In this document: piece after piece, positions 37,902 to 47,142 of the stretch
Layout of the letters: every line of letters starts with the position of its first letter
Position numbering within the stretch: position 1 is the first letter of the stretch
Assembly: GCF_004005855.1 (NCBI RefSeq)
Contig: NZ_SACL01000005.1
Location: forward strand, 248,001-312,000
Source of the DNA: Rhodovarius crocodyli
GTDB lineage: Bacteria > Pseudomonadota > Alphaproteobacteria > Acetobacterales > Acetobacteraceae
Length of the DNA stretch: 64,000 nucleotides
Direction: 5' to 3'
The notes under the pieces: generated by a model
Databases searched by the model: none
Seen by the model: the letters and a program-made list of their open reading frames with translations, nothing else
What the model was told of the DNA's origin: nothing
Translations under genes and position numbers: made by a program

Positions 37902-38390
37902 ATGACCAACCTGTCCATGCTTCGCGTGCTGTTACCCGCCCTGCTGCTTGCCTCCTGCGCCACGCCCGGCACCCGCGTCTCGGAGGAAGCCAGGCGACGC
38001 ATCGTGGGAATGGAGGCCAACAGCTTCATGGCCTGCGCCGGCATCCCGCAACGCTCCCGCACGCTCAGCGACGGCAGCGAGATCATGTCCTATGAGCAGA
38101 CCAACGCCTCGACCGGCGGGGTCAATCTCAGCGCGCCCTTCGTGGGCGGGGTGGGGTTCCGGATCGGCGCCAGCGGCAGCTATTGCCACACGGTGGTGCG
38201 CGTGCGGCAGAACCGCGTGATCAGCCTGAACTACACCGGCGACAATGACGACGTGGCGGGGCAGAACGGCGTGTGCGCGCCGCAGGTGCGCGGCTGCCTG
38301 CGCTGGCTGGAGGAACAGGACCAGCTGGCCGCTAGCCCTCCCGCTTCAGCGGCGCCAGCAGGCGGAACGTCAGGAACGTCGCCGCGCTGA
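37902..38390 (+). CDS. Small lipoprotein of unknown function
   Basis: This 162-residue protein starts at MTNLSMLRVL with GGGAGG 5 nt upstream. A signal sequence ends in a lipobox (LLLASC, Cys about residue 19). The mature domain contains FMACAGIPQRSRTLSDGSEIM, resembling small outer-membrane lipoproteins that carry a Cys-Gly-Pro start, and further cysteines (SYCHTV, GVCAPQVRGCL). The Ala/Pro/Ser-rich C-terminal tail overlaps the 3' end of the convergent MgtC-like gene by 59 nt, an unusually long convergent overlap. Confidence 0.7.
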   Translation: MTNLSMLRVLLPALLLASCATPGTRVSEEARRRIVGMEANSFMACAGIPQRSRTLSDGSEIMSYEQTNASTGGVNLSAPFVGGVGFRIGASGSYCHTVVRVRQNRVISLNYTGDNDDVAGQNGVCAPQVRGCLRWLEEQDQLAASPPASAAPAGGTSGTSPR

Positions 38391-38751
38391 TCAGCACCGC
38401 CACGTCATAGACACCGAGCCCGCAGGCCACCCCCACCGCGCCCGTGGCCCACAGGCTGGCCGCCGTGGCGGTGCCCGAGACGGAAGTGCCGTGCTTGATG
38501 ATGGCCCCGCCCCCGATGAAGCCCACGCCGGTGATCACGCCCTCGATGATGCGGGCCGCCGCGTCGGGGTGGCCCTCGCTCATGTTCTGCGACGCCTCGA
38601 CGAAGCCGCAGGCCGCGATGGCCACCAGCGGAAAGGTGCGCAGGCCCGCGCTGCGCTCCGCCTGCTCGCGGTCCCAGCCGATGGGGATGGCCAGCAGATA
38701 GGCGATGCCGATCGGGATCAGGTGTGGGGCGAGGGAAAAGGTGTCGATCAA
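38332..38751 (-). CDS. Short MgtC/SapB-family membrane protein with likely TTG start
   Basis: This membrane protein of about 139 residues has the MgtC/SapB family core: IGWDREQAERSAGLRTFPLVAIAACGF and GVITGVGFIGGGAIIKHG, then TGAVGVACGLG with further helices. No ATG lies just before the first helix; the TTG at 38751 has GGAG 9 nt upstream and gives a normal N-terminus, while an open frame extending to 39090 encodes nothing family-like and crosses the next gene. MgtC itself inhibits the F1Fo ATPase and helps at low magnesium; most short relatives are uncharacterised. Confidence 0.8.
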   Translation of the reverse strand: MIDTFSLAPHLIPIGIAYLLAIPIGWDREQAERSAGLRTFPLVAIAACGFVEASQNMSEGHPDAAARIIEGVITGVGFIGGGAIIKHGTSVSGTATAASLWATGAVGVACGLGVYDVAVLISAATFLTFRLLAPLKREG

Positions 38752-38949
38752 CGCGCGGCGCTCCTGTCGGGCTGTCTGCCCACCGCCATCAACCCCGCCG
38801 GAAGCGCAACGTTGCCGCGGGAGGGCGAACGATCCGCACCCAACCCCGCCAAGCCCGCGATATGCCGCCATCAGCCGGGACATAACCGCATGGGGGGTAG
38901 AGGCGTTCTTCATGCAGCGGCACATATCGCCGTGAAAGGAGGACCAACC

Positions 38950-39195
38950 ATGATGAACGCTACGCAGATCAAGGATCACATGAAGATCGTCGGTTCCTGC
39001 GGGAACCCGGTCGGCACCGTGGACCATGTCGAGGGCGACAAGCTGAAGCTGACCCGCGACAGCGACCCGCATGGCCAGGGCCACCACCACACCCTGCCGC
39101 TCTCAAGCGTGAAGGCGGTCGAGAACGGGCAGGTGGTGCTGTCGATGAACTCGGGCGAGGCCAAGCGCACGCTCAGCGCGCAGCAGCGCCACTGA
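38950..39195 (+). CDS. DUF2171 small protein
   Basis: This 81-residue soluble protein matches DUF2171: IKDHMKIVGSCGNPVGTVDHVEG, then DKLKLTRDSD and a HGQGHHHTLP histidine-rich loop. A very strong AAAGGAGG site lies before the ATG at 38950. The fold is a small PRC-barrel-like beta domain. Family members are often induced by stress in alphaproteobacteria; function is unknown. It is a single-gene unit, diverging from the MgtC-like gene and converging with metF. Confidence 0.8.
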   Translation: MMNATQIKDHMKIVGSCGNPVGTVDHVEGDKLKLTRDSDPHGQGHHHTLPLSSVKAVENGQVVLSMNSGEAKRTLSAQQRH

Positions 39196-39222
39196 GGAAG
39201 GGGGGCGGGCCGGCGCGGCCGG

Positions 39223-40164
39223 TCACGCCCCCTTCCCTTCCTGTTGGGGCCGCACGCCCAGGATGCGCGCCACCGCCAGGCTCAGTTCCGGCCGGTTGAG
39301 CGTGTAGAGATGGAACTCATCCACCCCATTCGCCCGCAGCACCCGCACCTGTTCGGCCGCCACCGTGGCCGCCACCAGCTGATGCGTCTCCGGGTCGTTC
39401 TCCAGCCCCTCGAACATCCGCGCCAGCCAGGCGGGCACGGACGCGCCGCACATGGCCGAGAAACGGCTGAGGCTGGTGAAATTCGCGATCGGCATGATGC
39501 CAGGAACGATCGGCGCGCGGATGCCCGCCGCGTGGCAGCGGTCCAGGAAGCGCAGGATCGTGTCGGTGTCGAAGCAGTATTGGGTGATCGCGCGCGTCGC
39601 CCCGGCATCGATCTTCCGCTTCAGGAAATCCAGGTCCGCCTCGGCCGACAGCGCGACCGGATGCCCCTCCGGATAGGCGCCGACGCTGATGTCGAAATCA
39701 CCCACCCGGCGCAGGCCGCGCACCATGTCCTCGGCCTGGGCATAGCCGCCCGGATGCGGCTCATAGCGGGCGGAGCCGGCCGGCGGGTCTCCGCGAAGGG
39801 CCACGATGTGGCGCACCCCGGCCTGCCAGTACGCCCGTGCGACCTCGTCCACCTCCTCACGCGTTCCCCCCACGCAGGTCAGGTGGGCCGCGGGCGTCAG
39901 CGAGGTTTCGCGCGCCAGCCGCGCCACCGTGTCATGCGTGCGGGCGCGGGTGGACCCGCCCGCGCCATAGGTGACGGAGACGAAGCGCGGCCCGAGCGGC
40001 GCCAGCCGCCTGATGCAGGCCCACAGATCGGCCTCCAGCTTCTCGCTCTTGGGCGGGAAGAACTCGAAGGAGAGTTTCGGCGCCGGCTGGGCGGCGGGCG
40101 AGGGCAGCATCGCCACGCGCGGCGTGTCCAGCCAGCGGGCCAGGGTGGATTGCATCATGCTCAT
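39223..40164 (-). CDS. metF: Methylenetetrahydrofolate reductase
   Basis: This 313-residue FAD enzyme reduces 5,10-methylene- to 5-methyl-tetrahydrofolate, the methyl donor for methionine. Markers are [12 protein letters not shown] (catalytic Glu), [13 protein letters not shown] near 62, [15 protein letters not shown] near 123 and ITQYCFD near 190. GGAG lies 8 nt upstream of the ATG. It starts 57 nt after the metE stop on the same strand, so both are probably transcribed from the riboswitch-controlled promoter. Confidence 0.93.
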   Translation of the reverse strand: MSMMQSTLARWLDTPRVAMLPSPAAQPAPKLSFEFFPPKSEKLEADLWACIRRLAPLGPRFVSVTYGAGGSTRARTHDTVARLARETSLTPAAHLTCVGGTREEVDEVARAYWQAGVRHIVALRGDPPAGSARYEPHPGGYAQAEDMVRGLRRVGDFDISVGAYPEGHPVALSAEADLDFLKRKIDAGATRAITQYCFDTDTILRFLDRCHAAGIRAPIVPGIMPIANFTSLSRFSAMCGASVPAWLARMFEGLENDPETHQLVAATVAAEQVRVLRANGVDEFHLYTLNRPELSLAVARILGVRPQQEGKGA

Positions 40165-40221
40165 CGGGACGTCTCCGCGTGATGGGGCGCGGCCGCGGGC
40201 GGGCGGCCGCGCCGTGTCGCC

Positions 40222-42537
40222 TCAGGCCGGGACCAGGGCGCGGACCTTCCGCGCGGCCTCGACCATGTTCACCAGCGCCGCCTCGGTTTCCGGCCATTTC
40301 CGGGTCTTGAGGCCGCAATCGGGGTTCACCCACAGCTGCTCGGGCGCCAGCCTGCCGCGCGCGGCCTCCAGCAGCTCGGTCATCTCCTCCACCGCCGGCA
40401 CGCGCGGGGAATGGATGTCATAGACGCCCGGGCCGATCTCCGCCGGATAGCGGTAGTCGGCGAAGGCGCCCAGCAGCTCCATCTTGGAACGCGCGGTCTC
40501 GATGGAGATCACATCGGCATCCATGTCGCCGATGGCGGCGATGATGTCGTTGAACTCCGAGTAGCACATGTGGGTGTGGATCTGGGTGCGGTCCGCCACG
40601 GCCGAGGCCGTGAGGCGGAAGCTCTCCACCGCCCAGCGCAGGTATTCCGCCCAGTCGCCCCGGCGCAGCGGCAGCCCCTCACGCAGTGCCGCCTCGTCGA
40701 TCTGGATGATGCGGGCGCCGGCGGCCTCCAGGTCGGCCACCTCGTCGCGGATGGCCAGCGCGATCTGCCGGCAGGCCAGCGAACGCGGCACGTCGTCGCG
40801 CACGAAGGACCAGTTGAGGATGGTGACCGGCCCCGTCAGCATGCCCTTCATCGGCCGGGTGGTCACGCTCTGGGCATACTGCCACCAGGCGACGGTCATG
40901 GGGCTGGGGCGGGACACGTCGCCGAACAGGATGGGCGGGCGCACGCAGCGCGAGCCATAGGACTGCACCCAGCCCGCCTTGCTGAACACGAAGCCCGACA
41001 GCTGCTCGCCGAAATACTGCACCATGTCGTTGCGCTCGAACTCGCCATGGACCAGCACGTCCAGGCCGATATCCTCCTGCCACTTCACGGTGCGGGCGGT
41101 CTCGGCCCGCAGGAAGGCCTGGTAGTCGGCATCGGTCAGCGTGCCCTTGGCATGGGCGGCGCGCGCCTTCCGCACCTGCTCGGTCTGCGGGAAGGAGCCG
41201 ATGGTGGTGGTCGGGAAGGCCGGCAGGCCGAGGGATTCCACCTGCACCCGGCGGCGCTCCGGGAAGGGCGACTGGCGGCGCGCCATGGCATCGCTCACCT
41301 GGGCCAGCCTCTCGCCCACCGCGGCGTCATGGATCTTGGGGGAGGTGCGGCGCGCCCGGGCGGCGGCGCTGGAGGCCGCGAGGCGGTCGCCGACCGCGGC
41401 GCGCCCCTCGTTCAGGGCGCGGGCCAGGGTGGCCAGCTCCTCGATCTTCTGCACGGCGAAGGCCAGCCAGCTCTTCACCTCGGGGTCGATCGCGGTTTCG
41501 AGCGCGAGGTCGATCGGCGTGTGCAGCAGCGAGCAGGAGGGCGCGAGGATGATCTGGCGGCCCGACTTCACCACCGGCTCCAGCCGGTCGAGGATGGCTT
41601 CCAGATCGGCGCGCCACACGTTGCGCCCGTCGATCACGCCGAGCGACAGCACCAGCCCCGCCGGGGCCTTCGCGGCCAGCGCCAGCTGTTCCGGCGCGCG
41701 CACCAGGTCGAGGTGAAGCCCGGCCACCGGCAGCGCCAGCGCGGTTTCCAGATTGTCGCCCAGCGCACCGAAATAGGTGGTCAGCATCAGCTTCACGGCG
41801 GGTGCGGCCTGGGCCAGCGCGGCATAGGCCTCGGCCAGCAGGGCGCGGTCCTCATCGGCCAGGTCAAGCACCAGGCAGGGCTCGTCCATCTGCACCCATT
41901 CGGCGCCCGCGGCGGCCAGGCGGTTCAGCACCTCGGCATAGACGGGCAGCAGGGCGCGCAGCAGCGCGGCCCGGTCGGCCTCGCCCTTGCCGAGCTTGAG
42001 GAAGGTGACGGGCCCGACAAGCACGGGGCGGGTCGCGATGCCCTGGGCCTTGGCCTCCAGATACTCGTCGATCACCTTGGTGGAGGAGAGCGCGAAGGCC
42101 TGGCCGGGCGCGAATTCGGGCACCAGGTAGTGGTAGTTCGTGTCGAACCACTTGGTCATCTCGGAAGCCGGGACATCGACGGCCTTGTGCGTGCAGCCGG
42201 CGCCGCATTCCTCATGCGCGCCGCCCTGGGCACCGCGCGCCATGGCGAAATAGGTGTCGAGGTCGACGGGCCCGCCCTTCCAGCCATAGAGCGCCGGCAC
42301 GGCGCCCACCATGGCACTGGTGTCCAGCACCTGGTCGTAGAAGGAGAAGTCGTTGCTGGGCACGATGTCGGCGCCCAGCGCCTTCTGGCGGGCCCAGGTG
42401 GCGGCGCGCAGGCCGGCGGCGGTGGCCAGCAGCTCACCCCGGCCGGACTTGCCGGACCAGTAGCTTTCGAGCGCGGTCTTCAGCTCGCGGCGCGGGCCGA
42501 TGCGGGGGAAGCCCAGAGTGGCAACGGTTACGGTCAT
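40222..42537 (-). CDS. metE: Cobalamin-independent methionine synthase
   Basis: This 771-residue enzyme transfers the methyl group of 5-methyltetrahydropteroyltri-glutamate to homocysteine. It has two barrel domains: an N-terminal one starting [15 protein letters not shown] and a catalytic C-terminal one from about residue 430. The zinc ligands are visible as His and Cys in [10 protein letters not shown], Glu in [13 protein letters not shown], and Cys in [15 protein letters not shown] chose the ATG at 42537 ([10 protein letters not shown]); the open frame upstream runs into the riboswitch. Its expression should fall when B12 is available. Confidence 0.95.
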   Translation of the reverse strand: MTVTVATLGFPRIGPRRELKTALESYWSGKSGRGELLATAAGLRAATWARQKALGADIVPSNDFSFYDQVLDTSAMVGAVPALYGWKGGPVDLDTYFAMARGAQGGAHEECGAGCTHKAVDVPASEMTKWFDTNYHYLVPEFAPGQAFALSSTKVIDEYLEAKAQGIATRPVLVGPVTFLKLGKGEADRAALLRALLPVYAEVLNRLAAAGAEWVQMDEPCLVLDLADEDRALLAEAYAALAQAAPAVKLMLTTYFGALGDNLETALALPVAGLHLDLVRAPEQLALAAKAPAGLVLSLGVIDGRNVWRADLEAILDRLEPVVKSGRQIILAPSCSLLHTPIDLALETAIDPEVKSWLAFAVQKIEELATLARALNEGRAAVGDRLAASSAAARARRTSPKIHDAAVGERLAQVSDAMARRQSPFPERRRVQVESLGLPAFPTTTIGSFPQTEQVRKARAAHAKGTLTDADYQAFLRAETARTVKWQEDIGLDVLVHGEFERNDMVQYFGEQLSGFVFSKAGWVQSYGSRCVRPPILFGDVSRPSPMTVAWWQYAQSVTTRPMKGMLTGPVTILNWSFVRDDVPRSLACRQIALAIRDEVADLEAAGARIIQIDEAALREGLPLRRGDWAEYLRWAVESFRLTASAVADRTQIHTHMCYSEFNDIIAAIGDMDADVISIETARSKMELLGAFADYRYPAEIGPGVYDIHSPRVPAVEEMTELLEAARGRLAPEQLWVNPDCGLKTRKWPETEAALVNMVEAARKVRALVPA

Positions 42538-42639
42538 GACCTCACCTGATGTGTTGCGACGAGGACAGCCGGGCGCGCGCCCGCGCGGCGCTGGCGCCCG
42601 CGGGTCCGACGCGACCTGACCGGGCACCCCGCCGGAGGA

Positions 42640-42838
42640 CGTTATCTGTCGAGGCAGGTCTCCTGGCTCCCGGGTCATCGCCTTGATCCGCCTTCCCGGC
42701 GCCTGTCGGCGCCAGTGGCATTCCGGATCCCGGCTCGCCGGTCACAGTTGCGGGGGCAGCTCCGGCATCGCACCGGCATTCCCTCTTAGCCCCCGCGCCG
42801 TGCGGGCACGGGCGGGGGAACCTTGACCCTGGCTGTGT
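42640..42838 (-). ncRNA. Cobalamin riboswitch controlling metE-metF
   Basis: On the minus strand the conserved core reads in order: AAGAGGGAATGCCGGTGCGA, CCGGAGCTGCCCCCGCAAC, TGTGAC, and the B12 box GAGCCAGGAGACCTGCC. These match the cobalamin riboswitch consensus closely. The aptamer ends about 105 nt before the metE ATG; the segment between holds GC-rich hairpin-forming DNA and the ribosome-binding region (AGGTGAGG), so control of either translation or termination is possible. Binding of adenosyl- or methylcobalamin should repress the B12-independent enzyme. Confidence 0.95.
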
Positions 42839-42862
42839 CGCAGAGATCCGCGCGGACGTCAA
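42834..42862 (-). promoter_or_regulatory. Possible metE promoter upstream of the riboswitch
   Basis: On the minus strand TTGACG (42862-42857) is a good -35 element. A 17-nt spacer leads to GACACA (42839-42834), a poor -10. Transcription from it would start just before the riboswitch, which is the expected place. Confidence 0.35.
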
Positions 42863-43138
42863 ATCACATAATGATATTTTTATATGCTGAAATGCAGATT
42901 CAGTTGTTGCGATACCGGACAGCAGCGGCGCCGGAACCGCCGCACCATCCCCCGCTGCACGGCCCGAGGGCGGTCCAACCCGCCAGGGCGCGGTCTCTCG
43001 GCAGAAATTCATGGTTTTCAGGCCCTGCGGCACGGATCGGGAGCGTGCGGGCGCAAGGACTCGCTTCAAGGCGGCGCCCGGCGCGGCTAGATGAAGGGCC
43101 CGCTCCCGAGAGCGATGCCTCAACGACGCAGAGTGCCC
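42863..43138. other. Divergent gap upstream of metE and the hybrid kinase operon
   Basis: Its first 60 nt are AT-rich (ATAATGATATTTTTATATGC near 42867-42886) and could hold divergent promoters. The remainder is GC-rich. I see no gene or clear terminator in it. Confidence 0.4.
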
Positions 43139-46100
43139 ATGAACCAGGTCGTCACGCCCCGAATCCAGACCGCCATCCACGCGGCGATAGCCCTGTCCAT
43201 GGGCCTGGTCTTCCTCAGTGACCTGATACTGCCGCTGAATATCGCGACCTGGGTCTTCTACCTGTTCCCGATGGCGCTGGCCTATCTGGTCTGGCAGCCT
43301 AGCGTGCCGCTGGTCCTGGCGGCGCTGACCATGGCGGCCACCACCGCCGGCTGGTTCATGAGCCCGCCCGGCGGCGACCCGTTCGTGGTCGCGATCAACC
43401 GCGGCTTCGGCGTCCTCACGGCCTGGACCATCGGGGTGTCCGGCTATTTCTTCGTGCGCAGCAAGCTGGTGATGCGCCGGCAGAACTGGCTGCAGGACGG
43501 CCAGGTGATGCTGGCGCGCCGCATGTCCGGCGACCAGAAGCTGGATGAGCTGGCCCACAACATCCTGGCCTTCCTGTCGGACCGGCTGGGCGCCCAGGCC
43601 GCCGCCATCTTCGTGCGCCGCAACGCGGGCTTCCTGCGCAGCGCCACCTTCGGCGTGCCCGACCCCGCCGCCCTGCCCGAACGCGCCGACATCGAAGGCG
43701 GCCTGTTGGCCGAGGCCATCCGCGAGCGCCGCAGCTTCGTGCTGGAGAATGTGCCGGGCGACCACATGCGGATCGGCACCGGGCTCGGCCAGTCCCAGCC
43801 CTCACGGCTGCTGATCGCCCCGCTGTTCCTCGACGAGGAAGTGATCGGCGTGGTCGAGCTGGGCTTCCTCGGCGCCATCCACCCGGATGCCGAGGCCTTC
43901 CTGACCCAGATCTCCCGCGCGACGGGCCTGGCCCTGCGCTCCGCCAAGTACCGCGCCCGCCTGCAGGACCTGCTGGAGGAAACCCGCAAGCAGGCCGATG
44001 AGCTGCAGCAGCAGACCGAGGAGCTGAAGGTCTCCAACGAGGAGCTGGAGCAGCAGGGCCGCTCGCTCAAGGAATCCCAGATCGAGCTGGAGCGCCAGCA
44101 GTCCGAGCTGGAGCAGACCAATGTCCAGCTGGAGGAGCAGACCCGCCAGCTGGAGGTCCAGAAGGACGATCTGGAACACGCGCAGGCCGCCCTGCGCGCC
44201 CAGGCGCGGGACCTGGAGCAGGCCAGCCGCTACAAATCCGAATTCGTCGCCAACATGTCGCATGAGCTGCGCACGCCGCTGAACTCCCTGCTCATCCTGG
44301 CGCGCCTGCTGTCCGACAACCGCGGCGGCAACCTGACGGAGGAGCAGATCAAGTATGCCCGCACCATCGAGGGCTCGGGCAACGACCTGCTGCTGCTGAT
44401 CAACGACATCCTCGATATCTCCAAGATCGAGGCCGGCAAGCTGGAACTGCAGCCGAGCCGCGAGCGCATCGCCCCCACGATCGAGAAGCTGGCCGCCACC
44501 TTCCGCGCGCTGGCCGCCGAGAAGGGCATCGCGATGCGGACCGAGATCGCGGCCGATGCGCCGGTCGAGATCGACACCGACATCCAGCGCCTGGAACAGG
44601 TGCTGAAGAACTTCCTCTCCAACGCGGTGAAGTTCACGGAACGCGGCGAGGTGCGGCTCGCCGTCTCCCGCCGGCCGAAGGGGCAGCTGGCCTTCACCGT
44701 GCGCGACACCGGCATCGGCATCCCGGCCGACCAGCAGCAGGTCATCTTCGAGGCCTTCCGCCAGGCCGACGGCACGATCAACCGCCGCTTCGGCGGCACC
44801 GGCCTCGGCCTGTCCATCTCGCGTGAGCTGGCGCGGCTGCTGGGCGGGCATATCGAGGTCGAGAGCGTGCCCGGCCAGGGCAGCGCCTTCACGCTCTGCG
44901 TGCCGGAGATCTTCGACCCCAGCCAGGTGCCGGCACGCGACGGCGGCGCCACCCGCCCCGCGCCCGCCATGCTGATCGACGAGCCGCGCCCCGCGCCCCG
45001 CCGCGGCGCCGCGCCGCAGGCTGCCGAGACGCTTCTGGCCCGCCCCGCCGCCTTCACCGATGACCGAGACCGCCTGGACGGCAGCCGCCGCGTGATCCTG
45101 GTGGTGGAGGACGACCCCGCCTTCTCCCGCATCCTGTACGACCTGGCGCAGGAGCGCGGCTTCCATTGCGTGGTCGAGGGCACGGCCGATGGCGGCGTGG
45201 CCTCCGCCCGCCAGTTCCTGCCCCATGCCGTGATCCTGGACATGGGCCTGCCCGACCACACCGGCCTTTCGGTGCTGGAGCGCATGAAGCGCGACACCCG
45301 CACGCGGCACATCCCGGTGCATGTCGTCTCGGTCAGCGACTATACCCAGGCCGCCATGTCGCTGGGCGCCGTGGGCTACATGCTGAAGCCCGTGAAGCGC
45401 GAGCAGCTGATCCAGGCGCTGGAGAGCATGGACAAGCGCCTGGGCGGGGACATCCGCCGCATCCTGATCGTCGAGGACAACGCGACCCAGCTGGAAAGCC
45501 TGAAGTCGCTGCTGTCCTCGGACGGGGTGGAGGCGATCGGCGCCGCCAGCGCGGCCGAATGCGTGACCGCCCTGCGGCGCTATACCTTCGACTGCCTGGT
45601 GCTGGACCTCAGCCTGCCCGATGCCTCGGGCTTCGAGGTGCTGGAACAGCTGCACGCGGATGAGGATGCGGGCTTCCCGCCCGTCATCGTCTATACCGGC
45701 CGCGACCTGACGGTGGAGGAGGAGATGCGGCTGCGCCGCCACTCGCGCTCCATCATCATCAAGGGCGCCAAGTCCCCGGAACGGCTGCTGGATGAGGTGA
45801 CGCTGTTCCTGCACAAGGTCGTCTCCGACCTGCCGGACCAGACCCAGCGCATGCTGGCCCGCTCCATGAACCGGGACGCCACCATCGAGGGCCGCCACAT
45901 CCTGGTGGTCGAGGATGACGTGCGCAACGTCTTCGCGCTGACCAGCATCTTCGAGCCGCACGGCGCCACCGTGACGATCGCCCGCAACGGGCTGGAGGCG
46001 CTGAGTGCCCTGGAACGCGCCCAGCAGGGCGAAACCGCGCCGGTGGACATCGTGCTGATGGACGTGATGATGCCCGAGATGGACGGGCTGACCGCCGCGC

Positions 46101-46273
46101 GGGAGATCCGCAAGCGCCCGGAATGGAAGAACCTGCCGGTCATCTCGCTCACGGCCAAGGCCCGGCCCGAGGACCAGGAGCAATGCCTGGCCGCGGGCGC
46201 CAATGACTACCTCGCCAAGCCGCTGGATGTGGACAAGCTGCTCTCCCTGGTGCGCGTGTGGATGCCGCGATGA
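43139..46273 (+). CDS. Membrane hybrid sensor kinase with GAF domain and three receivers
   Basis: This protein of about 1044 residues begins with four membrane helices (residues about 10-115), then a GAF domain (about 137-270), a heptad-rich coiled coil (about 275-365), a HisKA domain (FVANMSHELRTPLNSL, His about 375), an HATPase domain (NFLSNAVKFT, DTGIGI, GGTGLGLSI), and three receivers starting near 651, 773 and 920. Phospho-acceptor Asp residues appear as VILDMGLPD, LVLDLSLPD and VLMDVMMPEMDG. The second receiver is followed by KGAKSPERLLDEV, a form seen in multi-receiver kinases. The start at MNQVV is by likely N-terminus; an ATG at 43091 is also possible. It overlaps cheR by 4 nt. Confidence 0.9.
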   Translation: MNQVVTPRIQTAIHAAIALSMGLVFLSDLILPLNIATWVFYLFPMALAYLVWQPSVPLVLAALTMAATTAGWFMSPPGGDPFVVAINRGFGVLTAWTIGVSGYFFVRSKLVMRRQNWLQDGQVMLARRMSGDQKLDELAHNILAFLSDRLGAQAAAIFVRRNAGFLRSATFGVPDPAALPERADIEGGLLAEAIRERRSFVLENVPGDHMRIGTGLGQSQPSRLLIAPLFLDEEVIGVVELGFLGAIHPDAEAFLTQISRATGLALRSAKYRARLQDLLEETRKQADELQQQTEELKVSNEELEQQGRSLKESQIELERQQSELEQTNVQLEEQTRQLEVQKDDLEHAQAALRAQARDLEQASRYKSEFVANMSHELRTPLNSLLILARLLSDNRGGNLTEEQIKYARTIEGSGNDLLLLINDILDISKIEAGKLELQPSRERIAPTIEKLAATFRALAAEKGIAMRTEIAADAPVEIDTDIQRLEQVLKNFLSNAVKFTERGEVRLAVSRRPKGQLAFTVRDTGIGIPADQQQVIFEAFRQADGTINRRFGGTGLGLSISRELARLLGGHIEVESVPGQGSAFTLCVPEIFDPSQVPARDGGATRPAPAMLIDEPRPAPRRGAAPQAAETLLARPAAFTDDRDRLDGSRRVILVVEDDPAFSRILYDLAQERGFHCVVEGTADGGVASARQFLPHAVILDMGLPDHTGLSVLERMKRDTRTRHIPVHVVSVSDYTQAAMSLGAVGYMLKPVKREQLIQALESMDKRLGGDIRRILIVEDNATQLESLKSLLSSDGVEAIGAASAAECVTALRRYTFDCLVLDLSLPDASGFEVLEQLHADEDAGFPPVIVYTGRDLTVEEEMRLRRHSRSIIIKGAKSPERLLDEVTLFLHKVVSDLPDQTQRMLARSMNRDATIEGRHILVVEDDVRNVFALTSIFEPHGATVTIARNGLEALSALERAQQGETAPVDIVLMDVMMPEMDGLTAAREIRKRPEWKNLPVISLTAKARPEDQEQCLAAGANDYLAKPLDVDKLLSLVRVWMPR

Positions 46274-47142
46274 GGGTCTGGACCTCTCCGCGGCAAACCG
46301 AGGAACTGGAGGCAGCGCTTTTCCTGGAGGCCCTGTTCCAGCGCTATCACTATGATTTCCGCGGCTATTCCCGGGTTTCCGTGCTGCGGCGGCTGGAGGA
46401 GGCGAAGCGCCGCTTCGAGTGCCGCAGCCTGTCCCTGCTGCAGGACCGCCTGCTGCATGACCCCGCCATCCTGCCAGAGCTGATCGACATGCTGACCATC
46501 CAGGTCAGTGAGATGTTCCGCGACCCCGACTATTTCCGCATCCTGCGCGAACAGGTGATCCCGCACCTGCGCACCTACCCCTCGCTGAAGGTCTGGGTGT
46601 GCGGCTGCGCGAACGGGGAGGAGCTTTATTCCCTCGCGATCCTGTTCCGCGAGGAAGGCCTTGAATCCCGCACCATTTTCTATGCAACCGATATCAATCC
46701 GGCAGCGTTGCGTAAGGCCGAGGCCGGAATCTACGAATTGGACCGTATTGCTCTGTTTACCGAGAACCATCGCCGCTCGGGCGGCAGGTCGTCGCTGTCG
46801 GAATATTACACGACCGGCTACGGCGCGGCCGTGTTCGACCGCACGCTGCGGGCGCGCACCGTGTTTTCGGACCACAGCCTGGTGTCGGATGAAGTGTTCT
46901 CCGAGGTCCATCTCATCTCCTGCCGCAACGTGCTGATCTATTTCGACCGGGAATTGCAGGACCGGGCGCTGGGCCTGTTCGCCGGCGCGCTGGTGCCGGG
47001 CGGCTTCCTCGGCCTCGGCGGGCAGGAAACGGTGCGCTTCTCGACAGAATCGGCCGCCTTCACGGAATTTGCCGGGAATGAGCGGATCTATCGCCGCGCC
47101 AGGGCGCTGCCCGCGCCCCGAGGGAACGGCCATGCACAATGA
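46270..47142 (+). CDS. cheR: CheR-type protein methyltransferase
   Basis: This 290-residue protein is a CheR-family SAM-dependent glutamate methyltransferase. It has an N-terminal helical domain (LFQRYHYDFRGYSRVSVLRRL), a SAM-binding loop VWVCGCANGEELYSLAIL near residue 112, FYATDINPAALRKA, and the family motif LISCRNVLIYFDREL near 220. The ATG overlaps the kinase stop as ATGA, and its end overlaps the next gene by 11 nt. No chemoreceptor or CheB is in the operon, so it may methylate the neighbouring kinase, as CheR proteins fused or linked to hybrid kinases are thought to do. That target is an inference. Confidence 0.9.
   Translation: MRVWTSPRQTEELEAALFLEALFQRYHYDFRGYSRVSVLRRLEEAKRRFECRSLSLLQDRLLHDPAILPELIDMLTIQVSEMFRDPDYFRILREQVIPHLRTYPSLKVWVCGCANGEELYSLAILFREEGLESRTIFYATDINPAALRKAEAGIYELDRIALFTENHRRSGGRSSLSEYYTTGYGAAVFDRTLRARTVFSDHSLVSDEVFSEVHLISCRNVLIYFDRELQDRALGLFAGALVPGGFLGLGGQETVRFSTESAAFTEFAGNERIYRRARALPAPRGNGHAQ

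Noticed and set aside
38877-38907. GGGAC and CGTT as an EcfG-type promoter for the DUF2171 gene
   Set aside because: The spacer is 22 nt, against the 16-17 nt expected, and the -35 has a mismatch.
42538-42678. Upstream extension of MetE by 47 residues
   Set aside because: It would translate part of the B12 riboswitch. The family N-terminus starts at the ATG at 42537.
43802-46183. A 793-codon minus-strand open frame opposite the triple-receiver kinase
   Set aside because: The plus-strand gene has complete kinase and receiver motifs. The antisense product is repetitive Leu/Gln/His/Arg.
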